Assembly: GCF_000797495.1 (NCBI RefSeq) | Contig: NZ_JTGN01000005.1 | Span: 305,107-369,106 of the forward strand | DNA: 64,000 nucleotides | DNA from: Robinsoniella peoriensis | GTDB taxonomy: Bacteria; Bacillota; Clostridia; Lachnospirales; Lachnospiraceae | Direction of reading: 5' to 3' | In this document: positions 9,365-17,975 of the stretch, piece by piece | How the letters are laid out: every line of letters begins with the position of its first letter | Position numbering within the stretch: the first letter of the stretch is position 1 | Position numbers and translations under genes: made by a program | The notes under the pieces: model-generated | The model's input: the letters and a program-made list of their open reading frames with translations, nothing else | Told to the model about the DNA's origin: nothing | Databases searched by the model: none

Positions 9365-10333
9365 TTAAACCGGGTTTTCTGCCTTTTCATGATCCCCTTT
9401 TTCCTGCATTGTCTTATATCCCTCAAATTGATTCAGAGATAATTCAAACTGCTGTCTCTGATTGGTGCTGATTACATTTAAAATCAAACCGCTGAAGTAT
9501 GACTGTAAAGAAGCCACAACAAGAAAGCCGCAGATAATCAGGGTTGGAAAGCGCTCTACCAAGCCTGTTTTGAAGTATTCTCCCAATACCGGTACAAAAA
9601 AAGCAACAGATAAAAGAAACAAAATAACGGCAATAATGCGATAAAAGGAAAAGGGACGGTAATGTTTGTATAGTCTCGCCACCATTTTTAAAACTTTGAT
9701 TCCATCAGAAAAAGTATTCAGTTTGGAGATACTTCCCTGGGGGCGGTCTTTATAAGAAATGATCACATTTTCCAGGTGCATATTTTTATCCAGTGCATGG
9801 ATCGTCATCTCTGTCTCAATCTCAAATCCTTTTGATAATACTGGAAATGTCTTGGCAAATCGATAACTAAATGCCCGATAGCCCGTTAGGATATCACGTA
9901 TATTGTTTGCAAAAAGGAGATTAATCAGCTTGCGCACCACTTTGTTTCCAAGGTTGTGGAACAGTCTTTTATTTTCTTCAAAATATGTAGAAGACAGACG
10001 GTCGCCGATTACCATATCAATTCCTTTATCTAACACAAGATCTGCCATTTTCCGGGCATCTTCTGCCGGATAAGTGTCATCGCCATCTACCATCAGATAA
10101 CACTGTGCATCTATCTCCCGGAACATGGTTCGGATCACTTCTCCTTTCCCCTGCTTCTTTTCATAGCGGACAACCGCTCCTTCCATTCTTGCTATCTCAT
10201 CCGTTCCGTCGTTGGAATTGTTATCATAGACATAGATAACCGCTTTTGGCAAAGCACGCTTAAAATCCCTGATCACTTTCCCAATGGTAGTACTTTCGTT
10301 ATAGCATGGTATTAAAACTGCTATTTCATCCAT
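9365..10333 (-). CDS. Family 2 glycosyltransferase, polyprenyl-phosphate type, with two C-terminal membrane helices
   Basis: The 322-residue protein has a GT-A fold. Key motifs are IPCYNE (residues 8-13), DNNSNDGT (37-44) and the nucleotide/metal site DGDD (83-86). Membrane helices lie at about 231-250 and 262-287. This layout matches DPM1/GtrB-like enzymes, which move a sugar from a nucleotide donor to undecaprenyl phosphate on the cytoplasmic face. The gene sits 13 bp after a large GT-C-like membrane protein, the usual acceptor of such lipid-linked sugars, so the pair probably forms one glycosylation pathway. The ribosome site AAAGAGGTG is well placed. The sugar and final acceptor are unknown. 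Confidence 0.88.
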   Translation of the reverse strand: MDEIAVLIPCYNESTTIGKVIRDFKRALPKAVIYVYDNNSNDGTDEIARMEGAVVRYEKKQGKGEVIRTMFREIDAQCYLMVDGDDTYPAEDARKMADLVLDKGIDMVIGDRLSSTYFEENKRLFHNLGNKVVRKLINLLFANNIRDILTGYRAFSYRFAKTFPVLSKGFEIETEMTIHALDKNMHLENVIISYKDRPQGSISKLNTFSDGIKVLKMVARLYKHYRPFSFYRIIAVILFLLSVAFFVPVLGEYFKTGLVERFPTLIICGFLVVASLQSYFSGLILNVISTNQRQQFELSLNQFEGYKTMQEKGDHEKAENPV

Positions 10334-10346
10334 TATCTCACCTCTT

Positions 10347-12305
10347 TCAATTGCAAAGATACAAACCGCTTAACAACACACTGATCCCTGCTAATACGCC
10401 TGTGCCTGCATGGATTGCTGCCTTAAACTGCCTGTCTCTTATCTTGGTTTCCGCCTGCATTATTACCAACACTGCCGGTATGCATAAAAAGATTCCAAAG
10501 TCACACATATACCGCATTAATATACCTGCCATCTGCACATCTGCACCCATAATTACAATTGCTGCTGCCAGTGAAACCAAAGCAAAGGCAAACAGCCCTT
10601 TTTGCCGGAGTCCCTTTTTCATCTTTATAATGAACACGTTGAGCCATAGGAAAGGATGCAGCATTAAAATCCCCCCATACATTCCTTCGAAAATAGTGAT
10701 CCCCTGATAGGCAGCCGCAACGTCTACTTTCTGCATAAACGGAAATTGTGTCTGAAAGTTTACCGGCTGCAGCAAAAACATATAGATTCCCAAAGGAAAG
10801 CGGTCCAGATGAAATCCTCTGTTTGTCATATCATTAGTAGTAAGATTATAATTTGCCCCGAAATCAAAAGGGGATCCAAATCTTGCATAATTATAATACA
10901 TTAGCCCTGCTCCAATCAGAAGAAAGGGTAAAAGGCAAATACCAGCCTGTTTCGCCCAGACTCTTTTATCCAGCCTCCATGACTTTTTTAAATGCGGAGC
11001 CAAAAGGCAAAAACAGGGGAAACAGGCCGCCAGCATCTGTGGACGGCACCCTGCAGTAAGTGCCAGGCAGATACATCCTGTAAGGACACGTTTTATATGG
11101 ATTTTCTCCTGCCCCAATCCGGATATTAAAAAATACATTCCCCATACCACAAAGCACATTCCCATAATAATCGGGAGGGCATAAAATGTGGGATATTCTG
11201 CTACAATCAGGCTTCCGCTTCCGCAAAATACTAATATTTCCAGAAGCAGCAGCATTCCAAAAGAAGTCTTTTTAAAATATCTTTTTACCAATTCCAACAG
11301 CAACATTACAATTCCCAAAACAAACAGTGCTTCGCAAAAGACTGTTCCCGCAACTGTCGGAAACCCCTGTCCGGTAATCAAGTAATATGGAAGATAAAAA
11401 AACAGTACCGGGGCAATTCCAAAATAAACATAATATTTTCCTTCAAAGTAGGCGGTATCCCATTCGGACGGAACTTTCAGGTTTTTCCGAAGCTTTGTAT
11501 CATAGGGATTATCCATAGCCAGCAATTCTTTCGATGGTTCAATATCCAGATAAAAATGTCCTTTCGCCAATGATTGCGCCAGCTTCTCATATTGGTAGTG
11601 ATGAACCCATGGCGGATCCACATATTTTGCAGTCGCAAATGCGCCAGACAATACCACGCCTAACTCAATACCAATCACCGCCACACAGATGCAGTATTGC
11701 TTTTTATTCCTCATATCACATTTAGCCTTCAATAAATTCCGCATGTAATACAGTCCGGATAACAGCATCCATAATATAAAAATCCCTGCTATATTAGAAA
11801 TATGTAAATTTAAAGGCTTATGAACATTCAGACCAATCTGTTTGATCCAAACTGCTTCTCCTTTTAAATCTTCCAGTTCTATTTTCAGCTTTTTTGCTTT
11901 ACCACTCAGGTTTAGTTTCACATATTTACCAGCAGCGCTGTTGACACTTATAACAAGGGGTGGAAGTTCATAGTACAGCTCATTTCCTTCATCCGCCGCT
12001 GAAATCCGAATTTGGAATTGCCTGATACTCTCCTTTTCCGGCTGCAAATCCAGATATAAATTGTGAACTGCTTCATTGATATCTGTAATTTCAATTACTG
12101 CCTCCTCTTTGCTAAAATGCACTTTGCCCGGCTCTTCCGTCTCCTTCTCCACGCTATAGTCAACCGAATATCCCTCTATGGGTGAAAAGGTGAAAGACTC
12201 CCAGGTCCGATAATTGACCAGAAAGCATTCTGCCAGGACTGCAATCAATAAACCAATGATTACACTCTTTATCATCTTTCTCTTTGACTCACATTTCATT
12301 TTCAT
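10347..12305 (-). CDS. Large multi-pass membrane protein, GT-C glycosyltransferase-like
   Basis: This 652-residue protein has one N-terminal membrane helix (about residues 12-28) and a ~150-residue extracytoplasmic beta-rich stretch. About ten more hydrophobic helices follow from residue ~165 to the end. The segment after the first helix cluster (DPPWVHHYQYEKLAQSLAKG, then a loop with paired acidic residues) resembles the first large loop of GT-C enzymes of the PMT/ArnT superfamily, where the catalytic Asp/Glu sits. I cannot name a subfamily. The gene directly precedes a polyprenyl-phosphate GT2 gene (13-bp gap), which fits a role in transferring a lipid-linked sugar outside the membrane, perhaps to cell-wall polymers. 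No defect is seen. Confidence 0.7.
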   Translation of the reverse strand: MKMKCESKRKMIKSVIIGLLIAVLAECFLVNYRTWESFTFSPIEGYSVDYSVEKETEEPGKVHFSKEEAVIEITDINEAVHNLYLDLQPEKESIRQFQIRISAADEGNELYYELPPLVISVNSAAGKYVKLNLSGKAKKLKIELEDLKGEAVWIKQIGLNVHKPLNLHISNIAGIFILWMLLSGLYYMRNLLKAKCDMRNKKQYCICVAVIGIELGVVLSGAFATAKYVDPPWVHHYQYEKLAQSLAKGHFYLDIEPSKELLAMDNPYDTKLRKNLKVPSEWDTAYFEGKYYVYFGIAPVLFFYLPYYLITGQGFPTVAGTVFCEALFVLGIVMLLLELVKRYFKKTSFGMLLLLEILVFCGSGSLIVAEYPTFYALPIIMGMCFVVWGMYFLISGLGQEKIHIKRVLTGCICLALTAGCRPQMLAACFPCFCLLAPHLKKSWRLDKRVWAKQAGICLLPFLLIGAGLMYYNYARFGSPFDFGANYNLTTNDMTNRGFHLDRFPLGIYMFLLQPVNFQTQFPFMQKVDVAAAYQGITIFEGMYGGILMLHPFLWLNVFIIKMKKGLRQKGLFAFALVSLAAAIVIMGADVQMAGILMRYMCDFGIFLCIPAVLVIMQAETKIRDRQFKAAIHAGTGVLAGISVLLSGLYLCN

Positions 12306-12564
12306 TTATTGCCAGCTCCATTCTGTTGTCTGTCTACTTTTTCTCGTTGTAGACCTTACTGTTATCTTAAAATAAGAATCTTTCAACACCCTTACAAAAT
12401 CAGAGAACATTCTTACAGTTTTGTCATAATTTGTTTAAAACCCTGGATTGAACCTATATTTTTGCCATAAAATAAAAAATACTAACCGGCGATATGGAAA
12501 GACATGGACGCTGAATTGAAATCCATTTTTCTTTTGTATCGTCAATTAGTAATTCATAAAGTTT
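12306..12564. other. Intergenic region upstream of the GT-C-like gene
   Basis: The 318-bp gap 12306-12623 holds the leader of the GT-C-like gene, AT-rich sequence without a convincing -35/-10 pair, and the hairpin annotated at 12565-12607. No gene is supported; a 22-codon plus-strand frame starting at 12504 lacks a well-spaced ribosome site. Confidence 0.6.
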
Positions 12565-12607
12565 GGTTTTAGCTAAGAAAAGGAAGGGCCCTTTCTCAGC
12601 AAAAACC
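12565..12607 (-). terminator. Long stem-loop after the NIF3-like gene
   Basis: GGTTTTAGCTAAGAAAAGG pairs with CCCTTTCTCAGCAAAAACC around a short AAGG loop, giving an almost complete 18-bp stem just after the stop at 12624. There is no T-run, so termination is likely but not certain. The arms resemble the ends of the hairpin element at 50744-51010 (TTTAGCTGAGAAAGGG). Confidence 0.6.
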
Positions 12608-12623
12608 AATGTTTAATATAATT

Positions 12624-13370
12624 TCAATCGTTACTTTCCGGTATCCGGTACACTTCCACATCTGTACCCAAAACCAGTTTTTCCGCCATAGCATGTACTC
12701 CTGAAATCTCCGTATTTGTATGGCTGCCAACAAACAGATTCATTCCCGCAAAACGTGCATATTGCTGTGAATACAATGCATATTCACCGGTGACGTAGGT
12801 ATCACATCCTTTTTCTACCGCAATTTTCATTTCCGTTGTAAGGTTCCCACCGCCTGCAGCTACGCATATTTTTTTAATCTTTTTGTTATGATTCTTATAT
12901 TGCCGAACGGGTTCCTCTAAGATTCCAGTCAGCTTAACAGAAAATTCTTCAAATTGCATCCCGGTATCCAGTTCCCCTATACACCCACCATTATAAATTT
13001 CCGCATAAGGCAAATCCTTTTTTAAATTTCTGATTCCCAGCGCCTTAGCCAGCGAGGCGCTTGTTCCAAAATCCGCATCATCCAGCGGTGCGTGAAAAAA
13101 TGCATGGATTATATGATATTCTTTCAGCAATGCATTACACTCTTCTTTCATTCCGAAAACGAATTCCCAGGAATCATGATGTGTCAGCATGAAATTGACC
13201 TCCATCTTTTTTGCTCGAAGAATAATTTCCGGCGTCAGATTCGTGGCATATCCGATACGGTGCACATCCAGCTCCATTTCATTATAAATCCCCCACTCTT
13301 CCGGTTTAGCAGCCAGTTTATCCGAATCAAACAGACCTATTAATTTAGATTTTAATATACAGTATTTCAT
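12624..13370 (-). CDS. NIF3-like dinuclear-metal protein (GTP cyclohydrolase I type 2 homolog)
   Basis: This 248-residue protein shows the metal-ligand pattern of the NIF3 family. LTHHD lies at residues 62-66, His93 with Asp97 in HAPLDDAD, and a late His/Glu pair in GSHTNTE (about 218-222). These proteins bind two metal ions and form hexamers; the cellular role is poorly defined, and the GTP cyclohydrolase label is by homology only. The ATG follows AAAAGGAGATATGA closely. It is a monocistronic minus-strand gene with a strong stem-loop at its 3' end, divergent from the Crp/Fnr regulator. Length and motifs appear intact, though the N-terminus lacks the usual TrmK or linker partner seen in some Firmicutes. 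Confidence 0.87.
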   Translation of the reverse strand: MKYCILKSKLIGLFDSDKLAAKPEEWGIYNEMELDVHRIGYATNLTPEIILRAKKMEVNFMLTHHDSWEFVFGMKEECNALLKEYHIIHAFFHAPLDDADFGTSASLAKALGIRNLKKDLPYAEIYNGGCIGELDTGMQFEEFSVKLTGILEEPVRQYKNHNKKIKKICVAAGGGNLTTEMKIAVEKGCDTYVTGEYALYSQQYARFAGMNLFVGSHTNTEISGVHAMAEKLVLGTDVEVYRIPESND

Positions 13371-13440
13371 TCATATCTCCTTTTCTGTTTATTTAATATC
13401 TCTCACTTTTCACCACATGGCTTTCCATATACAGAGTGTA

Positions 13441-13530
13441 TCTAATTGTGTATTAGATAATGATCTCACAGCTTTAAAGCTTGACAATAGAATAACCCCA
13501 AAGTATGATTAATGATAAGGTCAGTTGACC
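13441..13530 (+). promoter_or_regulatory. Sigma-A promoter and two inverted repeats before the Crp/Fnr gene
   Basis: The -35 TTGACA (13481-13486), a 17-bp spacer and the -10 TATGAT (13504-13509) form a near-consensus promoter. TCTAAT-TGTGT-ATTAGA (13441-13457) lies just upstream and GGTCA-GT-TGACC (13519-13530) lies around the expected start site. Either could be an autoregulatory operator (inference). Confidence 0.8.
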
Positions 13531-13549
13531 CACTTAAGGAGATTTTTAT

Positions 13550-14176
13550 ATGAGCAAAGATTTACTTTTATATATGCCTCCGGGAATAAAGGAAAAATTA
13601 GTGAGAAAACATTATTCTGCCGGAAGCCCAATCCTGCTTGCCGGTCATGATAATTCCTTTGTGTTTTTCTTACTCAAGGGGGAAGCCGAAGCATTTATTC
13701 AAAATGCGGAAGGTACAATGACTACCGTATATGTATACAAATCCAACAGTATATTTGGAGAAATTGAACCTTTCTATGATGAATTGAAGCCGGTAAGTAT
13801 TACAGCAAATACTTCCTGCACGGTTGACGTACTTCATAAAAAAGATTTTATAGAATGGCTGCGGAATGATTTTGACGCAGTATCGGCATTAATTTCCATA
13901 ATTGCAGAAAAGCTTGTAGGAAACAGTCTGTTAATTGAAGAATTATCATTAATGAATGTGCGTGAACGGGTTTTAAGATGTATTGCTGTACATTATGAAC
14001 AGAATCGTCTGCATTTGCTTACAAAGAAACAGATTTCATTAGAAGCGAATGCTCCCATCAGAAGTATAAACCGTGCGATCGCACAATGTATAAAAGAAGA
14101 ATTGTTCTATTATGAAAACAAAAAAATACACATATTAAATAAGGAAGCTGTCTTGAACTTTCTTCCCCATATTTAA
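13550..14176 (+). CDS. Crp/Fnr family transcriptional regulator
   Basis: The 208-residue protein has an N-terminal cyclic-nucleotide-binding-like beta-barrel (about 15-120). A dimer helix and a C-terminal winged HTH follow at about 145-195, with the recognition segment near LEANAPIRSINRAIAQCIK. There is no Fe-S Cys cluster as in FNR, so it may respond to another ligand or to none. The ribosome site AAGGAG lies 8 bp before the ATG and a strong promoter precedes it. A 67-residue membrane protein gene follows after 57 bp on the same strand, and both end at a shared terminator. Targets are unknown; the two inverted repeats in its own promoter are candidates. Confidence 0.9.
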   Translation: MSKDLLLYMPPGIKEKLVRKHYSAGSPILLAGHDNSFVFFLLKGEAEAFIQNAEGTMTTVYVYKSNSIFGEIEPFYDELKPVSITANTSCTVDVLHKKDFIEWLRNDFDAVSALISIIAEKLVGNSLLIEELSLMNVRERVLRCIAVHYEQNRLHLLTKKQISLEANAPIRSINRAIAQCIKEELFYYENKKIHILNKEAVLNFLPHI

Positions 14177-14233
14177 AATCAATACACATAACACATAAAG
14201 GGGCAGCAAAAATCTGCCCAGGGAGGTTTAATT

Positions 14234-14437
14234 GTGATTACATATATCATTTCAATCTTATTATTGGTTTTGAATATCTTTAATCCCAGAGTTTTATGGT
14301 ATTTCAAATTTTGGAGGGCTTTCGGTAAAAGTACCGAGCCTTCAAAAACATATATCCTTTATAACGGCATTTTATCTGTCGTTGCCATGATAATACTTTC
14401 CATTGCCTATTTTACAACATTTCTGGCGACACCCTGA
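14234..14437 (+). CDS. Small two-helix membrane protein (DUF6199-like)
   Basis: The 67-residue protein starts with GTG behind GGGAGGTTTAATT. It has a membrane helix at about 4-18 and another at about 43-63. They flank the conserved-looking stretch NPRVLWYFKFWRAFGKSTEPS, here cut to its recognisable part: an NPR-x-x-W start and an EPS end. This pattern, an Asn-Pro pair, aromatic residues and then EPS before a second helix, is what I recall for DUF6199 proteins. Function is unknown. Its position behind the Crp/Fnr gene, with a strong ribosome site and a shared terminator, supports it as a real gene. Confidence 0.75.
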   Translation: MITYIISILLLVLNIFNPRVLWYFKFWRAFGKSTEPSKTYILYNGILSVVAMIILSIAYFTTFLATP

Positions 14438-14494
14438 ATCTGGGAAAGATGGGAAACCCATAAGTAATAACTCAAAAATTGTTGGAAATTAGAG

Positions 14495-14523
14495 AAAGCG
14501 AGGAAACTCTTTCCCCGCTTTTT
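14495..14523 (+). terminator. Bidirectional terminator between convergent small genes
   Basis: AAAGCGAGGAAA (14495-14506) pairs with TTTCCCCGCTTT (14510-14521), a 12-bp stem with one mismatch and a CTC loop, followed by TTTTTC. It can serve the Crp/Fnr unit and, read leftwards, the gene ending at 14537. Confidence 0.8.
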
Positions 14524-14536
14524 CAAAATCTTTCTC

Positions 14537-14752
14537 TTAATCTCTCTCGCTCTTATTTCCCGCTTTGTAATCGTCTCTTGCCCAGTTTGGAGCATTGACA
14601 GGACCAGCCTTAGCATTTCCGCTTTTCGCAGCACCCTGAATCTCAGGAACCTTTGCCTGTTCATTCTTAGGATGATGCATCCGTTCATGATTCTCTGTTC
14701 CGTGATTTTTAGGGTCATAAGGACTTGGCCTTCTCATACCTGCTTTTGCCAT
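14537..14752 (-). CDS. Small basic hypothetical protein, 71 residues
   Basis: I chose the ATG at 14750-14752. The sequence GAGGAGG ends 7 bases before it, while an in-frame ATG at 14758 is too close to that site. The product begins MAKAGMRRPSPYDPKNHGTE and is rich in Lys, Asn, Pro and Gly, with no membrane helix and no Cys. Similar short proteins starting MAKAG-x-RRP are, to my memory, common in Lachnospiraceae with no known role. It is alone on its strand between a shared terminator and repeat A copy 2, whose conserved orientation points into it. The repeat could therefore supply its leader or promoter. It is low in predicted order and could bind nucleic acid, but that is speculation. Confidence 0.72.
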   Translation of the reverse strand: MAKAGMRRPSPYDPKNHGTENHERMHHPKNEQAKVPEIQGAAKSGNAKAGPVNAPNWARDDYKAGNKSERD

Positions 14753-14804
14753 GATCATACCTCCTCTTGTTTGAAATTCATTCCCTCCATCTGTACGCCC
14801 CTTC

Positions 14805-14920
14805 GCGTGGAATTTGTCCCAAAAATAGTCAGCGTAGCCCGCTGCACCTGGCATTTTCATAACAAAATCCCACATTGTGTGACGCACAGCTGTCAGAAAT
14901 CAAATTTTAAACATACTCTA
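14805..14920 (-). repeat. Dispersed repeat A, copy 2
   Basis: Read on the minus strand this aligns with 8083-8197 from end to end. Shared blocks include GTCACACA, GTGGG, TTTTGTT, GAAAAT, AGG-GCAGCG-GCT and CTGACTA. The imperfect TGTG-CACA palindrome and GCAGCGGGCT stem are also kept. It lies between the 71-residue gene and the nitroreductase gene; the rest of the 14753-14982 gap shows no gene. Confidence 0.75.
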
Positions 14921-14982
14921 GTTTTTGTATCTCAGGCAAAATTAATCAGGTAATATTTTGTAAATGCAAAGACTTAAGAACG

Positions 14983-15774
14983 TTACCGCCAGATAACGTC
15001 TGCTTTTCGCCTTGGGGCAGTTCTTCTGTATTTTACGTTTGGATATCCCAACAGCATGCAGCAAGATACCTTTTTTTCTCCAATGCCCAGCCATTCCTGC
15101 AATGCCGGACTCGTTCCCAGAACCCGCATCATATATCCGCTGTACAATGCTCCGGCTCCTTCTGCCACAGCCATGTTCTCAATATTTGCCGCTGCCAGTC
15201 CTCCATCCAGAGGATTTTGGGAAGCAATCACCAGAAATGCCGGTGCATTGAATAAAAATGTATCATCCTTTGGATTTCGCTGCCATTTTTTATAAAAACT
15301 TCGAAATGCTTTTTCATAATCCGGCGCTGATTCCTTTAAGATTTCCAAAACTCCCGGTATTTCATTCCAAAGCAATTCCCTGAATTCTTCCATCTGCTCC
15401 TGCACCAGCACGAAAGTACACGCCTGCATATTCTTTGCAGTAGCGGTATATCGTCCTGCATCTAATATACGGTCCAGTTTATCTCTTTCTATTTTCTGCT
15501 CCTTAAAATCGCGGATACTCCTTCGAAATTTCAATGCATGAAGATAGTGATCAGGACAGACCTTAAAATCTGCCTCCACATATTCCTCAACCTCATCCAT
15601 CTCATATTCCGGAATACTTACAGCATTCACAGGGCAGATAGCCACACAATGTCCGCATTGTATGCATGGGCGGCAGGATTGCGCCTTATCCTCTGCCAAT
15701 TTGATTGCCTTACCCGGGCAGTCCTTTATACATGCCCCACATCCTGTACATAATTCTTTATCAAATACTACCAT
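14983..15774 (-). CDS. Ferredoxin-domain nitroreductase family protein
   Basis: The start used is the ATG at 15772-15774, which sits 6 bases after AGGAGG; an in-frame TTG further up has no ribosome site. The 263-residue protein begins with two 4Fe-4S clusters: Cys9, 12, 15, 19 and Cys37, 40, 43, 47, the last in CIQCGHCVAICP. A nitroreductase FMN domain follows at about 85-255, starting RRSIRDF and containing the family GY-x-M-x-AL-like end (VSCCMLLGYP). Members reduce nitro groups, flavins or other acceptors with ferredoxin-derived electrons in the cytoplasm. It is a single gene; a possible extended -10 (TGTTATACT, near 15873-15881) lies upstream. The physiological substrate is unknown. Confidence 0.9.
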   Translation of the reverse strand: MVVFDKELCTGCGACIKDCPGKAIKLAEDKAQSCRPCIQCGHCVAICPVNAVSIPEYEMDEVEEYVEADFKVCPDHYLHALKFRRSIRDFKEQKIERDKLDRILDAGRYTATAKNMQACTFVLVQEQMEEFRELLWNEIPGVLEILKESAPDYEKAFRSFYKKWQRNPKDDTFLFNAPAFLVIASQNPLDGGLAAANIENMAVAEGAGALYSGYMMRVLGTSPALQEWLGIGEKKVSCCMLLGYPNVKYRRTAPRRKADVIWR

Positions 15775-15922
15775 AATTCCTCCTGACTGAGCCTGTTCTT
15801 CATAATCCGGATTGGAAACTGCCAACACCGGATTCAAAGATAAATGCTCTCAATTTCTAGTAATTCACCTCCTAAGTATAACATTAAAATCTGGAAGAAA
15901 ACAGTATAAAGATACAGGAAGT

Positions 15923-17929
15923 TCATGCTTCTGATCTACAAGCCTTCCCAGCCCTGCAATATACCGGCAACGCATCTAACGGTGCTTCTGCCAGGATCGT
16001 CTGCCCGCCTTCATATTTCTCTTTCGTCCGAATGTCCGTCCATTTTGTTCCTTTTGGAAGGTAGACTTCCCGCTGTCTCTGTTTTTCATATAAAACCGGA
16101 GCAATTAAAAGCTCATCTCCAAACAGGTACTCATTTTCTATTTCCCAGCAAAGCCCGTCTTCCGGGAAATCATAAAATAATGGACGCATAGGCGGCGTTC
16201 CTTTTTCATGTGCCTTTTTCATCATTCTGGTGATGTATGGCTTCATTTGTTCCCGAAGTGCTAAATATTTCCGGCAGATTTCGTATGCTTCTTCGCCAAA
16301 TGACCACACTTCATTATCCGCACCCGATACGCAGGCGGCACCGCCTTCTGATCCCATAGGCGCTTTAAGCGGTTCCCGATATCCATGAAGGCGCATTACC
16401 GGGCAAAAGGTTCCATATTCAAACCACCGGATCAGCAGCTCCCGAAATTCCGGGTCTGCGGGATTACCTCCATGAAATCCTCCAATGTCCGTAGTCCACC
16501 AGGGAATTCCCGCCAATCCCATATTTAACCCGGCTGCCAGCTGATTACGAAGGCTGGAAAAGCTGGAATGGATATCGCCGGACCAGACAAGTGCACCGTA
16601 TTTTTGTGACCCTGCCCATGCACAGCGCAGAAGATTTATAACATTCTCCTGTCCCTCCGCTTTCATTCCATCATAAAAAGCTTTTGCGTACATTGCAGGA
16701 TAAATATTTCCAATCTGTACATTGGGTCCCAGATGGTACCTGTAATTGTCAAAATCATATACAGAATACTCCGGCTCGGCTTCATCCAGCCAGAATACTT
16801 TTACACCTTTATCATAATAATTTTTCTTCGCCTTATTCCAGATATAATTTCTTGCATCCGGGTTGGTAGCGTCAAAATGAATGGTATTACCATGAAAATC
16901 CATGACCATACGAAATCCTCTGTCTGTTCTGATTAAATAGCCCTTTTCCTTCATCTCCAGGAAATTTTCGCTACGATAATCAACCGTGGGCCAGACAGAC
17001 ACCATCAATTCTATACCCATTTCTTTTAGTTCTGCTATCATTCCATCCGGGTCAGGCCAATATTTCGGATCAAATTTCCATTCTCCCTGCAAAGGCCAGT
17101 GAAAATAGTCAATTACAATTACCGAAATGGGCAGTCCTCTTTTCTTATATTCCCTGGCTGTCTCAAGCAGTTCTTCCTGAGTCTGATATCTGAGTTTGCA
17201 CTGCCAGAATCCCATGGCAAACTCCGGCATCATTGGAACCGTTCCGGTAACGGAGGCATAGGCTTCTTCTATTTCAGCCGGCGTATCACCTGCTGTAATC
17301 CAATAGTCCAGTACCTTTGTTGAAACTGCCTCCCAACTGGTAATATTCTTTCCAAAGACAACCCTTCCCACCGCCGGATTGTTCCAGAGAAATCCATACC
17401 CCAGAGAAGATAATGCAAAAGGCACACTTGCCTGTGAATTTCTCTGCGCCAATTCCAAGTCCGTACCTTTTAAATTTAAATACGGCTGCTGGTACTGCCC
17501 CATTCCATAAATTTTTTCATCAGGATCAGATACAAATCTCATAGTCAAATGATAATCACCACCGGGTATCGGACAAAATTCTCTAGCCTCAACCTCCAGG
17601 GCACTGCAATAGTCTGCAAAAACGTCCAGGCGGTTCCTCAGATATTCCTCTAATAAAATCTCTCCTTTCTGGTTGTAAAAGATCATTTTCCCATACTTGG
17701 AAATAACTGCCTTTATTTTTCCGTTTGAAACAGATGCCTGGTCATCTTCAATCATTACTCTGAAGCAGGACTTCTCTTCTACTTTCTGAAGCGCCCAGTC
17801 CTCCCCGGGCATATCTGCCTGTTTTGTTGCTCTGATCCTTAAACTGTTTTCTCCCCAGGGCTCTACCCATAATTTTTCCGAATCATAATGGAACACCAAA
17901 CGATTTCCATCTAATTGAAATACCGACAT
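15923..17929 (-). CDS. GH31 family alpha-xylosidase/alpha-glucosidase
   Basis: The start is the ATG at 17927-17929, seven bases behind CAGGAGG; the ATG six bases earlier abuts that site. The 668-residue protein has a GH31 N-terminal beta-sandwich (to ~235), a TIM barrel (~240-560) and C-terminal beta domains. The nucleophile is Asp382 in WLDEAEPE and the acid/base is Asp452 in WSGDIHSSF. There is no signal peptide, so it acts in the cytoplasm. It is the last gene of an operon with a binding protein and two permeases, so it probably trims an imported alpha-linked oligosaccharide such as a xyloglucan or starch fragment. Exact specificity cannot be told from sequence alone. Confidence 0.92.
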   Translation of the reverse strand: MSVFQLDGNRLVFHYDSEKLWVEPWGENSLRIRATKQADMPGEDWALQKVEEKSCFRVMIEDDQASVSNGKIKAVISKYGKMIFYNQKGEILLEEYLRNRLDVFADYCSALEVEAREFCPIPGGDYHLTMRFVSDPDEKIYGMGQYQQPYLNLKGTDLELAQRNSQASVPFALSSLGYGFLWNNPAVGRVVFGKNITSWEAVSTKVLDYWITAGDTPAEIEEAYASVTGTVPMMPEFAMGFWQCKLRYQTQEELLETAREYKKRGLPISVIVIDYFHWPLQGEWKFDPKYWPDPDGMIAELKEMGIELMVSVWPTVDYRSENFLEMKEKGYLIRTDRGFRMVMDFHGNTIHFDATNPDARNYIWNKAKKNYYDKGVKVFWLDEAEPEYSVYDFDNYRYHLGPNVQIGNIYPAMYAKAFYDGMKAEGQENVINLLRCAWAGSQKYGALVWSGDIHSSFSSLRNQLAAGLNMGLAGIPWWTTDIGGFHGGNPADPEFRELLIRWFEYGTFCPVMRLHGYREPLKAPMGSEGGAACVSGADNEVWSFGEEAYEICRKYLALREQMKPYITRMMKKAHEKGTPPMRPLFYDFPEDGLCWEIENEYLFGDELLIAPVLYEKQRQREVYLPKGTKWTDIRTKEKYEGGQTILAEAPLDALPVYCRAGKACRSEA

Positions 17930-17975
17930 AGTCATTCCTCCTGTTTATTATTTTGTACGCTGTTTTTTTCATTAT

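Noticed and set aside
12504..12572. 22-codon plus-strand frame in the 12.3-12.6 kb gap
   Set aside because: The purine stretch before the ATG is too close to act as a ribosome site and the frame ends inside a hairpin.
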